Source: Pseudomonas synxantha BG33R (GTDB lineage Bacteria > Pseudomonadota > Gammaproteobacteria > Pseudomonadales > Pseudomonadaceae). Taken from it: 64,000 nucleotides of DNA. Under the pieces are notes generated by a model. The model was not told where the DNA came from. It made no database searches and was given only the letters and a program-made list of their open reading frames with translations. Position 1 is the stretch's first letter, and each line of letters opens with the position of its first letter. The stretch spans positions 5,766,498-5,830,497 of the forward strand of contig NZ_CM001514.1 in assembly GCF_000263715.2 (NCBI RefSeq). The letters run 5' to 3'. Made by a program: the position numbers and the translations under genes. This document shows, one piece after another, positions 56,227 through 64,000 of this stretch.

Positions 56227-57542
56227 TGAACCACTTCAAGGCACTGGTGGACTGGCTCAAGCAGGCCGTCACCGACAAGGAGCAGTTCCACCTGGGTTAC
56301 GCGGATGAATCGTCCGAGTTCGTGCGTTTCAACCACGCACAGGTGCGCCAGGCCGGCCAGGTGCAACAGGCCAGCCTGAACCTCAAGCTGATCAACGATG
56401 GCCGCCACGCCGACCTGGGCATCACCCTGTCCGGCGAGGCGGCACTGGATCGCCAGCGTCTGGCCAATGCCCTGCAACAGCTGCGTGAAACCCTGCCGCT
56501 GCTGCCACGTGATCCGTACCTGCTGCTCAACCACAACGCCTGGCAAAGCAGCAACGAACAGCGACGGCCGCTGCCGGCCCTGGCCCAGGTGCTGGACGAC
56601 ATCAGCCAGGCTGCCGACGGCGTCGATCTGGTCGGCTTCTACGCCGCCGGCCCCATCAGCCGTGGTTTCGCCAGTTCCTCGGGCGCGTTCGGCTGGCATT
56701 GCGCCAACAGCTTCAACTTCGATTTCAGCCTGTTCCACGCCAATGGCGAAGCGGTCAAGGCCAGCCACGCCGGGCACACCTGGGACAGCACCGAATTTGC
56801 CGCACGCTTTCAACAGGCCCGCGAGCAACTGGCGTTCCTGGGGCGGCCGCTGCACAAGCTGGCGCCCGGCCAATACCGTGCCTACCTTGCACCGCCAGCG
56901 CTGGAAGAAATCATCAGCATCATTACCTGGGGTGGTTTTTCGGCCCAGGCCATCGCCAGCAAAGGCAGTTCGTTGCAGCGCCTGTATGCCGGTGAGCAAT
57001 CACTGAGCCCGCTGGTGACAATCAATGAACAGATCAGCGGTTCCCTGAGCCAGGCGTTTTCCACCGAAGGCTACCCGCGCGCGGATGTGCCCCTGATCCG
57101 GGCAGGCAAGGCCGAGGGCCAGTTGATCAACTCTCGCAGCGCCGCCGAATACGGTTTGAGCACCAACGGCGCCAGCAGCGACGAGTCTCCCAGCGCCTTG
57201 CAAATGGCGGCAGGCAGCCTGGTCCAGGCCGATATCCTCAAGCAGTTGGGCACCGGGTTATATATCAGCAACCTCTGGTACCTGAACTATTCCGACCTGC
57301 CAGCGGCGCGCCTGACCGGCATGACGCGCTTTGCCACGTTCTGGGTGGAAAACGGCGAAATCAAGGCGCCGGTCAGCACCATGCGCTTTGATGACAGTGT
57401 GTATCACTTGCTCGGTTCTCAGCTCGAAGCCCTGACCGCTGATCGGGAACTGCTACTGTCGGCCAGCACTTACAGCCAGCGCAATACCGCCTCCAACCTG
57501 CTGCCAGGTGCCTTGGTCAAACGCCTGACCTTGACATTGTAA
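56226..57542 (+). CDS. PmbA/TldE-like partner subunit
   Basis: 438-aa TldD/PmbA-family protein without the HExxxH motif, so likely the non-catalytic partner of the protein before it. Family segments include FYAAGPISRGFASSSGAFGWH and the C-terminal ALVKRLTLTL. Start and upstream stop overlap (TGATG), indicating translational coupling. Confidence 0.87.
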   Translation: MNHFKALVDWLKQAVTDKEQFHLGYADESSEFVRFNHAQVRQAGQVQQASLNLKLINDGRHADLGITLSGEAALDRQRLANALQQLRETLPLLPRDPYLLLNHNAWQSSNEQRRPLPALAQVLDDISQAADGVDLVGFYAAGPISRGFASSSGAFGWHCANSFNFDFSLFHANGEAVKASHAGHTWDSTEFAARFQQAREQLAFLGRPLHKLAPGQYRAYLAPPALEEIISIITWGGFSAQAIASKGSSLQRLYAGEQSLSPLVTINEQISGSLSQAFSTEGYPRADVPLIRAGKAEGQLINSRSAAEYGLSTNGASSDESPSALQMAAGSLVQADILKQLGTGLYISNLWYLNYSDLPAARLTGMTRFATFWVENGEIKAPVSTMRFDDSVYHLLGSQLEALTADRELLLSASTYSQRNTASNLLPGALVKRLTLTL

Positions 57543-57557
57543 ACCCCGGTAATCCGG

Positions 57558-57595
57558 CCCTCTGTAGGCGCGAGCGCACCCGCGCCTACAGAGGG
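57558..57595 (+). terminator. Hairpin after the TldD/PmbA pair
   Basis: CCCTCTGTAGGCGCG pairs with CGCGCCTACAGAGGG over 15 perfect base pairs with an 8-base loop, 16 bases after the stop. It resembles a short REP-derived stem and lacks a strong T tract. Confidence 0.7.
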
Positions 57596-57727
57596 AATTG
57601 CACCCTCTCAGTCAGACTTTTCGCCGTTTCCTACCGCAAATTCCCAACTCACCGTCTTGAGCGCCCGGTTGGTTGTCGCCTGTAAAAAACCTCGTTATAA
57701 CGGTTAGTGGCATCCCGCCACCCCACC

Positions 57728-57743
57728 CACGTGCCCGCACGTG
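57728..57743. promoter_or_regulatory. Paired CACGTG motifs 43 bases before the rhlA-like gene
   Basis: CACGTGCCCGCACGTG contains two perfect 6-bp palindromes four bases apart. The place fits an operator or a leader element. No matching regulator is assigned, and it is not a las/rhl box as I know it. Confidence 0.4.
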
Positions 57744-57785
57744 ATGCATGACCTTGCCCGGTAAACGGCAAGCTGGAGCGCTGAT

Positions 57786-58658
57786 ATGAACCATGGAAGT
57801 TTCGTCATTGAAAGGCTGTTCAAACACTACAACGTTCACGTAGAGCAGCTCGGTAATAACCCGCAAAGAAAAACCGTGCTGATGGTCAATGGCGCCCTGT
57901 CCACCACGCGTTCCTTTGCCCGCACCAGCAAATGCCTGGCCGAGCATTTCAATGTGCTGCTGTTCGATTTGCCATTCTCCGGCTACTCGCGCGAGCACAA
58001 CACCGACCTCGACTTGGTTACCAAGGACGATGAGGTGCAAATCCTGCGCGCCCTGGTAGAGCGCTTTGAGGTCAACCATTTAGTGTCCGCCTCGTGGGGC
58101 GGCATCTCCACATTGCTGACCCTGGCGCACAACCCACCCTCCATCGAAAGCTCCGTGGTGATGGCCCTGGCCCCCAACCTCAATCAGGCCATGCTTGAAT
58201 ACGTGGAGCGCGTGCGCGTGTTGATCGAGGCCGATGACAAGTCCGCGGTCGGCCACCTGCTCAACGAGACGGTCGGCAAATACCTGTCGCCGCGCCTCAA
58301 GCGCAACAACCATCGGCACCTGTCGACCATGGCCACTACCGAGTACCGCCAGGCGCGCTTTCACATTCACCAGGTCCTGGCCTTGGGCGATGGCAACTAT
58401 TTGCCGGCGCTGCGACAGATCGAGACGCCGGTGCACTTTCTCAACGGTGCCCTGGACGAATACACCCCGGCCGCCGAGGCCCAGCTGTTCAAACAATATG
58501 TAGGCCGCAGCAGCTTTGCGGTGGCCGAGCATACCGGCCACCTGCTGGACCTGGAGTCTCGGGAAGCGGCGCTGGCAGTTCACCGTGCATTGCTGGATTT
58601 CCTGGTCGGAGAGCACGCAACGTTGTCGGACTTAGACGAACCGCCAGTGGGAAAATGA
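57786..58658 (+). CDS. rhlA: RhlA-type 3-(3-hydroxyalkanoyloxy)alkanoate synthase
   Basis: 290-aa alpha/beta hydrolase of the RhlA/PhaG group. RhlA-like stretches dominate: [57 protein letters not shown] (the nucleophile elbow has SASWGG) and [15 protein letters not shown]. RhlA couples two 3-hydroxyacyl-ACPs to make HAA lipids, the lipid part of rhamnolipids. PhaG transacylase is the alternative, but residues such as [13 protein letters not shown] are closer to RhlA. There is no rhlB glycosyltransferase next to it; an exporter gene follows. Confidence 0.8.
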   Translation: MNHGSFVIERLFKHYNVHVEQLGNNPQRKTVLMVNGALSTTRSFARTSKCLAEHFNVLLFDLPFSGYSREHNTDLDLVTKDDEVQILRALVERFEVNHLVSASWGGISTLLTLAHNPPSIESSVVMALAPNLNQAMLEYVERVRVLIEADDKSAVGHLLNETVGKYLSPRLKRNNHRHLSTMATTEYRQARFHIHQVLALGDGNYLPALRQIETPVHFLNGALDEYTPAAEAQLFKQYVGRSSFAVAEHTGHLLDLESREAALAVHRALLDFLVGEHATLSDLDEPPVGK

Positions 58659-58711
58659 GCGACGAATGGCGCATAATCGCCAACACATAGCCTGCTAATA
58701 AAAGGGTCCCC

Positions 58712-60139
58712 ATGCCGAATCGTGCCCCTCTCGATGCCAAGACCGCCCGCTGGCTCCCCTGGGTGGTAGCGATTGCCTTCTTCATGCAATCGCTGGATGG
58801 GACGATCCTCAACACGGCTCTGCCGGCCATGGCCCGGGACCTCGCGGAGAACCCGCTGCGCATGCAGGGGGTGGTGATTGCCTACATGCTCACCGTCGCC
58901 CTTCTGATCCCCGCATCCGGTTGGATCGCCGACCGTTTTGGCACCAAGAAGATTTTCTTTGGCGCGATCATGCTGTTCAGTCTCGGCTCGCTGCTGTGCG
59001 CACTGTCCAGCAGTTTGACCATGCTGGTGGGCGCCCGGATAATCCAGGGCTTGGGCGGTGCGCTGATGCTGCCAGTCGGGCGGCTGGTGGTGCTGCGCGC
59101 CTATCCGCGTTCCGAGCTGGTGCGCATCATGGGTTTCATCACTATCCCCGGCCTGCTCGGCCCCTTACTGGGCCCGACCATGGGCGGCTGGATGGTGCAA
59201 TACCTGACCTGGCACTGGATCTTCCTGATCAACCTGCCGGTGGGCATGATCGGCTGCTATGCCGTATGGAAGTTCATCCCCGACCTGCGCGGCAGCGAGC
59301 GCACGCGCTTCGACGGCCTGGGTTTCCTGCTGTTCGGCGCGGCGATGGTGCTGATCACCATCGCCATGGAGGGTCTGGGCGAACTGCACCTGCCGCACCT
59401 GCGGGTCATATTGCTGCTGTTCGGCGGGTTCGCCTGCCTGGCGGCGTACTGGCTGCGCGCCGGGCATATTGATAACCCGTTGTTCTCGCCGGTGCTGTTC
59501 AAGACCCGCACCTTTGCCGTAGGCATTCTGGGCAACCTGTTTGCGCGGCTGGGCAGCGGCGCACTGCCCTTCCTGGTACCGCTTTTGTTGCAGGTGGCAC
59601 TAGGTTACTCGCCATCAGAAGCCGGGATGAGCATGCTGCCACTCGCGGCGGCGGCGATGTTTGCCAAATCCGTGGCAAGGCCGCTGATCGAGCGCCTCGG
59701 TTATCGCATCGTGCTGACCGGCAACACCTTGGCTCTGGGCATCATGCTGGCGAGCATGGGCCTGGTCAGCGAGCACACGCCCTACCCGCTGCTGCTGGCC
59801 ATGCTGGCGGTGCTGGGGGCGATCAACTCGCTGCAATTCACGGCGATGAACACCGTGACCCTGATCGACCTCGACGACGCCCAGGCCAGCAGCGGCAACA
59901 GTTTGTTGTCGGTGGTGGCGCAGTTGTCCCTCAGCCTCGGCGTGGCCTGTGCCGGCGCGTTGCTTGGCGGGTTTACTGCCGAGGCCGGCAATGACGGTGT
60001 GGAAAGTGTCCTCGGCGCGTTCCAGCTGACCTTCCTCACCGTGGGCATCATGGCGATGCTGGCGGCGGCGATCTTCCTGCAATTGTCGCCAAAAGACGGC
60101 AAACGCGTGGTCAGCCGCGAGCACGATATCGAGCATTGA
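58712..60139 (+). CDS. DHA2-family MFS drug/metabolite exporter
   Basis: 475-aa transporter with about 14 hydrophobic helices. The opening AKTARWLPWVVAIAFFMQSLDGTILNTALPAMARDL carries the DHA2 motif D1, and GWIADRFGTKKIFFGAI is the loop 2-3 motif A of MFS antiporters. It lies 53 bases after the rhlA-like gene, so export of its lipid product is a natural inference; a general multidrug pump (MdtD-like) is the alternative. Confidence 0.88.
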   Translation: MPNRAPLDAKTARWLPWVVAIAFFMQSLDGTILNTALPAMARDLAENPLRMQGVVIAYMLTVALLIPASGWIADRFGTKKIFFGAIMLFSLGSLLCALSSSLTMLVGARIIQGLGGALMLPVGRLVVLRAYPRSELVRIMGFITIPGLLGPLLGPTMGGWMVQYLTWHWIFLINLPVGMIGCYAVWKFIPDLRGSERTRFDGLGFLLFGAAMVLITIAMEGLGELHLPHLRVILLLFGGFACLAAYWLRAGHIDNPLFSPVLFKTRTFAVGILGNLFARLGSGALPFLVPLLLQVALGYSPSEAGMSMLPLAAAAMFAKSVARPLIERLGYRIVLTGNTLALGIMLASMGLVSEHTPYPLLLAMLAVLGAINSLQFTAMNTVTLIDLDDAQASSGNSLLSVVAQLSLSLGVACAGALLGGFTAEAGNDGVESVLGAFQLTFLTVGIMAMLAAAIFLQLSPKDGKRVVSREHDIEH

Positions 60140-60221
60140 CGGGCTTCTCGTCGAGAACTTGCGGGGAAAATCCCACAGGGCTGGTACACTGCGCGACATT
60201 TTGTTTTGCAGAGCCAGTCCC

Positions 60222-61607
60222 GTGACTACCATCGCCACCGCTTTTAATACTTTGCCCCTGTCCGCCGCCATGCTGGCTAACCTCGACTCGCTGGGTTACG
60301 TCGAGATGACGCAGATCCAGGCGCAAAGCTTGCCGGTGATCCTCAAGGGGCTGGACCTGATTGCCCAGGCCAAGACCGGCAGCGGCAAGACCGCCGCCTT
60401 CGGCATCGGCTTGTTGAACCCGATCAACCCACGTTACTTCGGTTGCCAGGCGCTGGTGATGTGCCCCACCCGTGAGCTGGCCGACCAGGTCGCCAAGGAA
60501 ATCCGTCGCCTGGCCCGTGCCGAAGACAACATCAAGGTGCTGACCCTGTGCGGCGGCGTGTCCCTCGGCCCGCAGATCGCCTCCCTGGAGCATGGCGCCC
60601 ACGTCATCGTCGGCACTCCGGGCCGCATCCAGCAGCACCTGCGCAAAGGCTCGCTGGTACTGGATGGCCTGAACACCCTGATCCTCGACGAAGCTGACCG
60701 TATGCTCGACATGGGCTTCTACGACGCCATCGAAGACATCATCAGCAAGACCCCGCCACGCCGCCAGACCCTGCTGTTCTCGGCCACCTACCCGGTGAGC
60801 ATCAAGCAGCTGGCGTCCAAGTTCATGCGTGCGCCGCAGCAGGTGAAGGCCGAGGCGTTCCACTCCGACGACCAGATCGAACAGCGCTTCTACGAAATCT
60901 CCCCAGAAGAACGCATGGACGCGGTGACCAAGGTGCTGGCGCATTTCCGCCCGGCCTCCTGCGTGGCGTTCTGCTTCACCAAGCAGCAAGTGCAGGAAAC
61001 TGTCGACCACCTGACGGCCAAAGGCATTTCCGCCGTCGGCCTGCACGGCGACCTGGAACAGCGCGACCGTGACCAGGTACTGGCGATGTTCGCCAACCGC
61101 AGCACCTCAGTGCTGGTGGCTACCGACGTGGCTGCCCGTGGCCTGGACATCGACTCGCTGGACATGGTGATCAACGTCGAACTGGCCCGCGACTCGGAGA
61201 TCCACATTCACCGCGTGGGCCGTACCGGTCGTGCCGGCGAGACCGGTATCGCCATCAGCCTGGTGGCACCGTCCGAAGCGCACCGCGCCCAGGCCATCGA
61301 GCAACTGCAGAAGTCGCCGCTGAACTGGGACCAACTGGACAACCTCAAGCCGCAAAGCGGTGGCCCGTTGCTGCCGCAGATGAGTACCCTGTGCATCGCC
61401 GCCGGGCGTAAAGACAAGGTCCGCCCAGGCGACATTCTGGGTGCATTGACCGGTGAAGCCGGCATTCCGGGCGCCCAGGTCGGCAAGATTGCGATCTTTG
61501 ACTTCCAGGCATTCGTGGCCGTAGAACGCGGAATCGCCAAGCAGGCGTTGCAGCGCTTGAATGACGGCAAGATCAAAGGCCGTTCGTTGCGCGTGCGGAT
61601 CCTGTAA
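60222..61607 (+). CDS. dbpA: ATP-dependent 23S rRNA helicase
   Basis: 461-aa DEAD-box helicase with GTG start. Motifs: Q motif region MTQIQAQSLPVIL, Walker A AQAKTGSGKTAAF, DEAD in LILDEADRMLDMG, SAT in LLFSATYP, and HRVGRTGR. The C-terminal domain (GPLLPQMSTLCIAAGRKDKV and later RSLRVRIL) is the RNA-binding domain of DbpA that recognises 23S rRNA hairpin 92. It functions in large-subunit assembly. Confidence 0.95.
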   Translation: MTTIATAFNTLPLSAAMLANLDSLGYVEMTQIQAQSLPVILKGLDLIAQAKTGSGKTAAFGIGLLNPINPRYFGCQALVMCPTRELADQVAKEIRRLARAEDNIKVLTLCGGVSLGPQIASLEHGAHVIVGTPGRIQQHLRKGSLVLDGLNTLILDEADRMLDMGFYDAIEDIISKTPPRRQTLLFSATYPVSIKQLASKFMRAPQQVKAEAFHSDDQIEQRFYEISPEERMDAVTKVLAHFRPASCVAFCFTKQQVQETVDHLTAKGISAVGLHGDLEQRDRDQVLAMFANRSTSVLVATDVAARGLDIDSLDMVINVELARDSEIHIHRVGRTGRAGETGIAISLVAPSEAHRAQAIEQLQKSPLNWDQLDNLKPQSGGPLLPQMSTLCIAAGRKDKVRPGDILGALTGEAGIPGAQVGKIAIFDFQAFVAVERGIAKQALQRLNDGKIKGRSLRVRIL

Positions 61608-61634
61608 ATATCTCGCACACCAATGGAGATTCAA

Positions 61635-61726
61635 ATGTGGGAGGGGGCTTGCTCCCGATAGCGGAGTCTCAGTCAATATAGATGTGACTGAACCACCGCC
61701 ATCGGGAGCAAGCCCCCTCCCACATT
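61635..61726. repeat. REP doublet, GGGGGCTTGCTCCCGAT type
   Basis: Inverted pair downstream of dbpA with arms of the same type as at 23434-23522 and about 45 bases between them. Confidence 0.85.
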
Positions 61727-61766
61727 TGACTGTATTTCAATTCAGAATTTGTATGAGGACACCGTT

Positions 61767-62945
61767 TTGCGCTCGACCGAAGTTGTGATCATTGGCGCCG
61801 GCGCGGCAGGCTTGATGTGCGCACTGACCGCCGCCGGGCGTGGGCGCAAAGTGATGCTGATCGACCACGCCAACAAGGCCGGCAAGAAGATCCTGATGTC
61901 CGGTGGTGGCCGCTGTAACTTCACCAATATGTACACCGAGCCGGCCAACTTCCTCTCGCATAACGCGCACTTCTGCAAGTCGGCCCTGGCGCGCTACACC
62001 CAGTGGGATTTCATTGGGCTGGTGGCCAAGCACGGCGTGCCGTACCACGAGAAAAAACTCGGCCAGCTGTTCTGCGATAACAAGTCCAGCGACATCCTCG
62101 GCATGTTGCTCGATGAGTGCATCCAGACCGGCGTGAGCCTGCACCTGGACACCTCCATCGAGGAAATCGCCAGGCTCGATAACGGTTACCAATTGCAGAC
62201 CACGCTCGGCGAGTTGCACTGCGAGTCGCTGGTGATTGCCACTGGTGGCTTGTCGATCCCCACACTGGGCGCCACCGGTTTCGGTTACCAAGTGGCCAGG
62301 CAATTCGGCCATGAACTGTTGCCGACCCGCGCCGGGCTGGTGCCGTTCACCATCACCGACCAGCTCAAGGAGTTGTGCAGCGAGTTGTCCGGCACCTCGG
62401 TGGATTGCCTGGTCAGCTGCAACGGCCAGAGCTTTCGCGAGAACATGCTATTCACCCATCGTGGCCTGAGCGGGCCGGCGATTTTGCAGATCTCGTCTTA
62501 CTGGGAGTCCGGCGACACGGTGGAAATCAACCTGTTGCCCGATCATGACGCCCATGACTGGCTGCAACAGCAACAGGCCGAGCATCCCAACAGCGAGCTA
62601 AAGACCCTGCTGGGGGAGATTTTCACCAAGAAGATGGCCAACCTGCTGGCCCAGAGCTGGTTCGAATCCAAACCGATGAAGCAGTACACCCATGCTGAAA
62701 TTGCCGATATCGCGCAAAAGCTTGGGAGCTGGCAACTCGTACCGGCCGGCACCGAGGGCTATCGCACTGCCGAGGTAACCTTAGGTGGAGTGGACACGCG
62801 GGAAGTATCTTCCAAGACCATGGAATCACTGAAAAGCCCTGGCCTGTACTTCATCGGCGAAGTGCTGGATGTGACCGGTCACTTGGGCGGGTTCAACTTC
62901 CAGTGGGCGTGGGCGTCGGGCTACGCAGCCGCGCAATACGCCTGA
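61767..62945 (+). CDS. HI0933-family flavoprotein (BaiN/YhiN-like)
   Basis: 392-aa FAD protein. The N-terminal motif is VVIIGAGAAGLMCALTAAGRG, then the family marker KAGKKILMSGGGRCNFTNM, and the C-terminal GEVLDVTGHLGGFNFQWAWASGYAAA. The family is common and its reaction is poorly defined. GAGG lies 8 bases before the TTG chosen as start; another TTG six codons earlier is possible. Confidence 0.88.
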   Translation: MRSTEVVIIGAGAAGLMCALTAAGRGRKVMLIDHANKAGKKILMSGGGRCNFTNMYTEPANFLSHNAHFCKSALARYTQWDFIGLVAKHGVPYHEKKLGQLFCDNKSSDILGMLLDECIQTGVSLHLDTSIEEIARLDNGYQLQTTLGELHCESLVIATGGLSIPTLGATGFGYQVARQFGHELLPTRAGLVPFTITDQLKELCSELSGTSVDCLVSCNGQSFRENMLFTHRGLSGPAILQISSYWESGDTVEINLLPDHDAHDWLQQQQAEHPNSELKTLLGEIFTKKMANLLAQSWFESKPMKQYTHAEIADIAQKLGSWQLVPAGTEGYRTAEVTLGGVDTREVSSKTMESLKSPGLYFIGEVLDVTGHLGGFNFQWAWASGYAAAQYA

Positions 62946-62960
62946 CATAAAGCGGTAAAA

Positions 62961-62987
62961 ATGTGGGAGCAAGCCCCCTCCCACATT
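62961..62987 (+). terminator. Short REP-derived hairpin
   Basis: ATGTGGGAG and CTCCCACAT close around a short loop 16 bases after the stop. It looks like a REP doublet reduced to its outermost arms and may end transcription. Confidence 0.65.
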
Positions 62988-63096
62988 GGTTTTGTAGTGA
63001 TCTTGAATAATTTGCGGTTGGATGTGATCAGCACACTTGCCGTGGCGTCCTTGATAGCTCAATTTAGCGACAACGTCCCGGAAGACTCCAGACTTC

Positions 63097-64000
63097 ATGT
63101 CATCGACCTCGTTCAAGCAGTCCATGCGGCGCCTGTGGGCGCTGGATAAATTCAGCTACAGCGTACGGGTGTTCATCGCCCTCACCGGCAGCATGGCGCT
63201 GTGTTGGTACCAGGATGAAATGACGCTGTTGATCCCGCTGTTCCTGGGGATTATCGCCAGCGCCCTGGCCGAGACTGATGACAGTTGGCAGGGCCGCCTC
63301 AACGCCCTGGCGGTGACACTGGTGTGTTTCAGCATCGCCGCGCTGTCGGTGGAATTGCTGTTCCCCTACCCCTGGATCTTTGCCATCGCCCTGGCTTTGG
63401 CCAGTTTCTCCCTGACCATGCTCGGTGCGCTGGGCGAACGCTATGGCGCGATTGCCTCGGCCACCCTGATTCTGTCGGTCTATACCATGATCGGCGTGGA
63501 CCAACGCGGCGGCGCCGTCACCGACTTCTGGCATGAGCCGCTGCTGCTGGTGGCCGGCGCCGCCTGGTACGGCGTGCTGTCAGTGCTGTGGCAGGCGCTG
63601 TTTTCCAACCAGCCGGTGCAGCAGAGCCTGGCGCGGTTGTTCCGTGAGCTGGGGCGCTATCTCAAGCTCAAGTCATCCTTGTTCGAGCCGATCCGCCAAC
63701 TGGATGTGGAAGCCCGACGCCTGGAACTGGCCCAGCAAAATGGCCGGGTGGTCGCCGCGCTGAATGCGGCCAAGGAAATCATTCTGCACCGTGTCGGCAA
63801 TGGTCGACCGGGCTCGAAGGTCAGCCGTTACCTGAAGCTGTATTTCCTGGCCCAGGACATCCACGAACGCGCCAGTTCGTCTCACTACCCGTACAACGCC
63901 CTGACCGATGCCTTTTTCCACAGCGATGTGCTGTTTCGCTGCCAGCGCCTGCTGCGCCAGCAAGGCAAAGCCTGCCAGACCCTGGCCGAGTCGATCCAAC
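63097..64000 (+). CDS. YccS/YhfK-family inner membrane protein (3' end outside window)
   Basis: About 301 codons visible. The first 165 residues hold a block of hydrophobic helices (VRVFIALTGSMALCWYQD; LIPLFLGIIASALAETDDSW; FAIALALASFSLTMLGALG), followed by a cytoplasmic-type segment with HRVGNGRPGSKVSRYLKLYFLAQDIHERASSSHYPY, which is characteristic of YccS-type FUSC proteins. These usually have a second membrane block, which would lie beyond base 64000. Role unproven; some relatives export aromatic acids. No strong ribosome site is visible. Confidence 0.85.
   Translation, partial: MSSTSFKQSMRRLWALDKFSYSVRVFIALTGSMALCWYQDEMTLLIPLFLGIIASALAETDDSWQGRLNALAVTLVCFSIAALSVELLFPYPWIFAIALALASFSLTMLGALGERYGAIASATLILSVYTMIGVDQRGGAVTDFWHEPLLLVAGAAWYGVLSVLWQALFSNQPVQQSLARLFRELGRYLKLKSSLFEPIRQLDVEARRLELAQQNGRVVAALNAAKEIILHRVGNGRPGSKVSRYLKLYFLAQDIHERASSSHYPYNALTDAFFHSDVLFRCQRLLRQQGKACQTLAESIQ

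Noticed and set aside
57728..57743. Double CACGTG as a las/rhl quorum-sensing box
   Set aside because: It does not match the CT-N12-AG pattern of those boxes.

Overview
The window is chromosomal DNA from a Pseudomonas, most likely of the P. fluorescens group. The call rests on the choline/carnitine/glycine-betaine gene set in the Pseudomonas order, high G+C with Pseudomonas-type codon use, and many REP-type inverted repeats with cores such as GTGGGAGCTGGCTTGCC and GTGGGAGGGGGCTTGC. No rRNA, tRNA or CRISPR array was seen.

Most of the window is one catabolic super-locus. BetT imports choline and the CbcXWV ABC transporter imports choline, betaine and carnitine. BetA and BetB oxidise choline to glycine betaine under BetI. 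CaiX, CdhA, CdhB and CdhC convert carnitine to betaine under CdhR. GbcAB demethylates betaine to dimethylglycine, DgcAB with a dedicated EtfAB pair makes sarcosine, and SoxBDA makes glycine and one-carbon units. GlyA makes serine and a serine dehydratase makes pyruvate. GbdR is the master activator.

Layout: 1-4.9 kb glyA-soxB-soxD-soxA on the minus strand, with soxA cut by the window edge. 5.0-18.4 kb is an accessory block with AT-rich intergenic DNA. It holds two large paralogous proteins of unrecognised family (here LodA-like, tentatively), one intact and one almost deleted partner flavoprotein, two paralogous L-amino-acid-oxidase-type flavoenzymes, two broken transposase fragments, and traX-ltaE between the second set. 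18.5-20.7 kb is a permease plus nitrilase-family hydrolase. 20.7-32 kb is gbcB/gbcA, a repeat array carrying perfect DnaA boxes, etfBA, dgcBA, a DUF5943 gene and a dipeptidase. 32-36.4 kb is a variable patch with a tyrosinase, an LprI-like protein, DUF3010, an ATPase, and two internally deleted gene copies. 36.5-54.6 kb is the carnitine, gbdR, serine dehydratase, cbc and bet genes. 54.8-64 kb is a TldD/PmbA pair, an rhlA-like gene with an MFS exporter, dbpA, an HI0933-type flavoprotein and a YccS-like membrane protein cut by the window end.

The two most unusual things are the duplicated quinoprotein-like/flavoprotein/amino-acid-oxidase module inside the glycine-betaine locus, and four diverged tandem units at 23.5-24.1 kb, each with a perfect TTATCCACA box at fixed places in a longer conserved frame. 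The second looks like a datA-type DnaA-binding locus.
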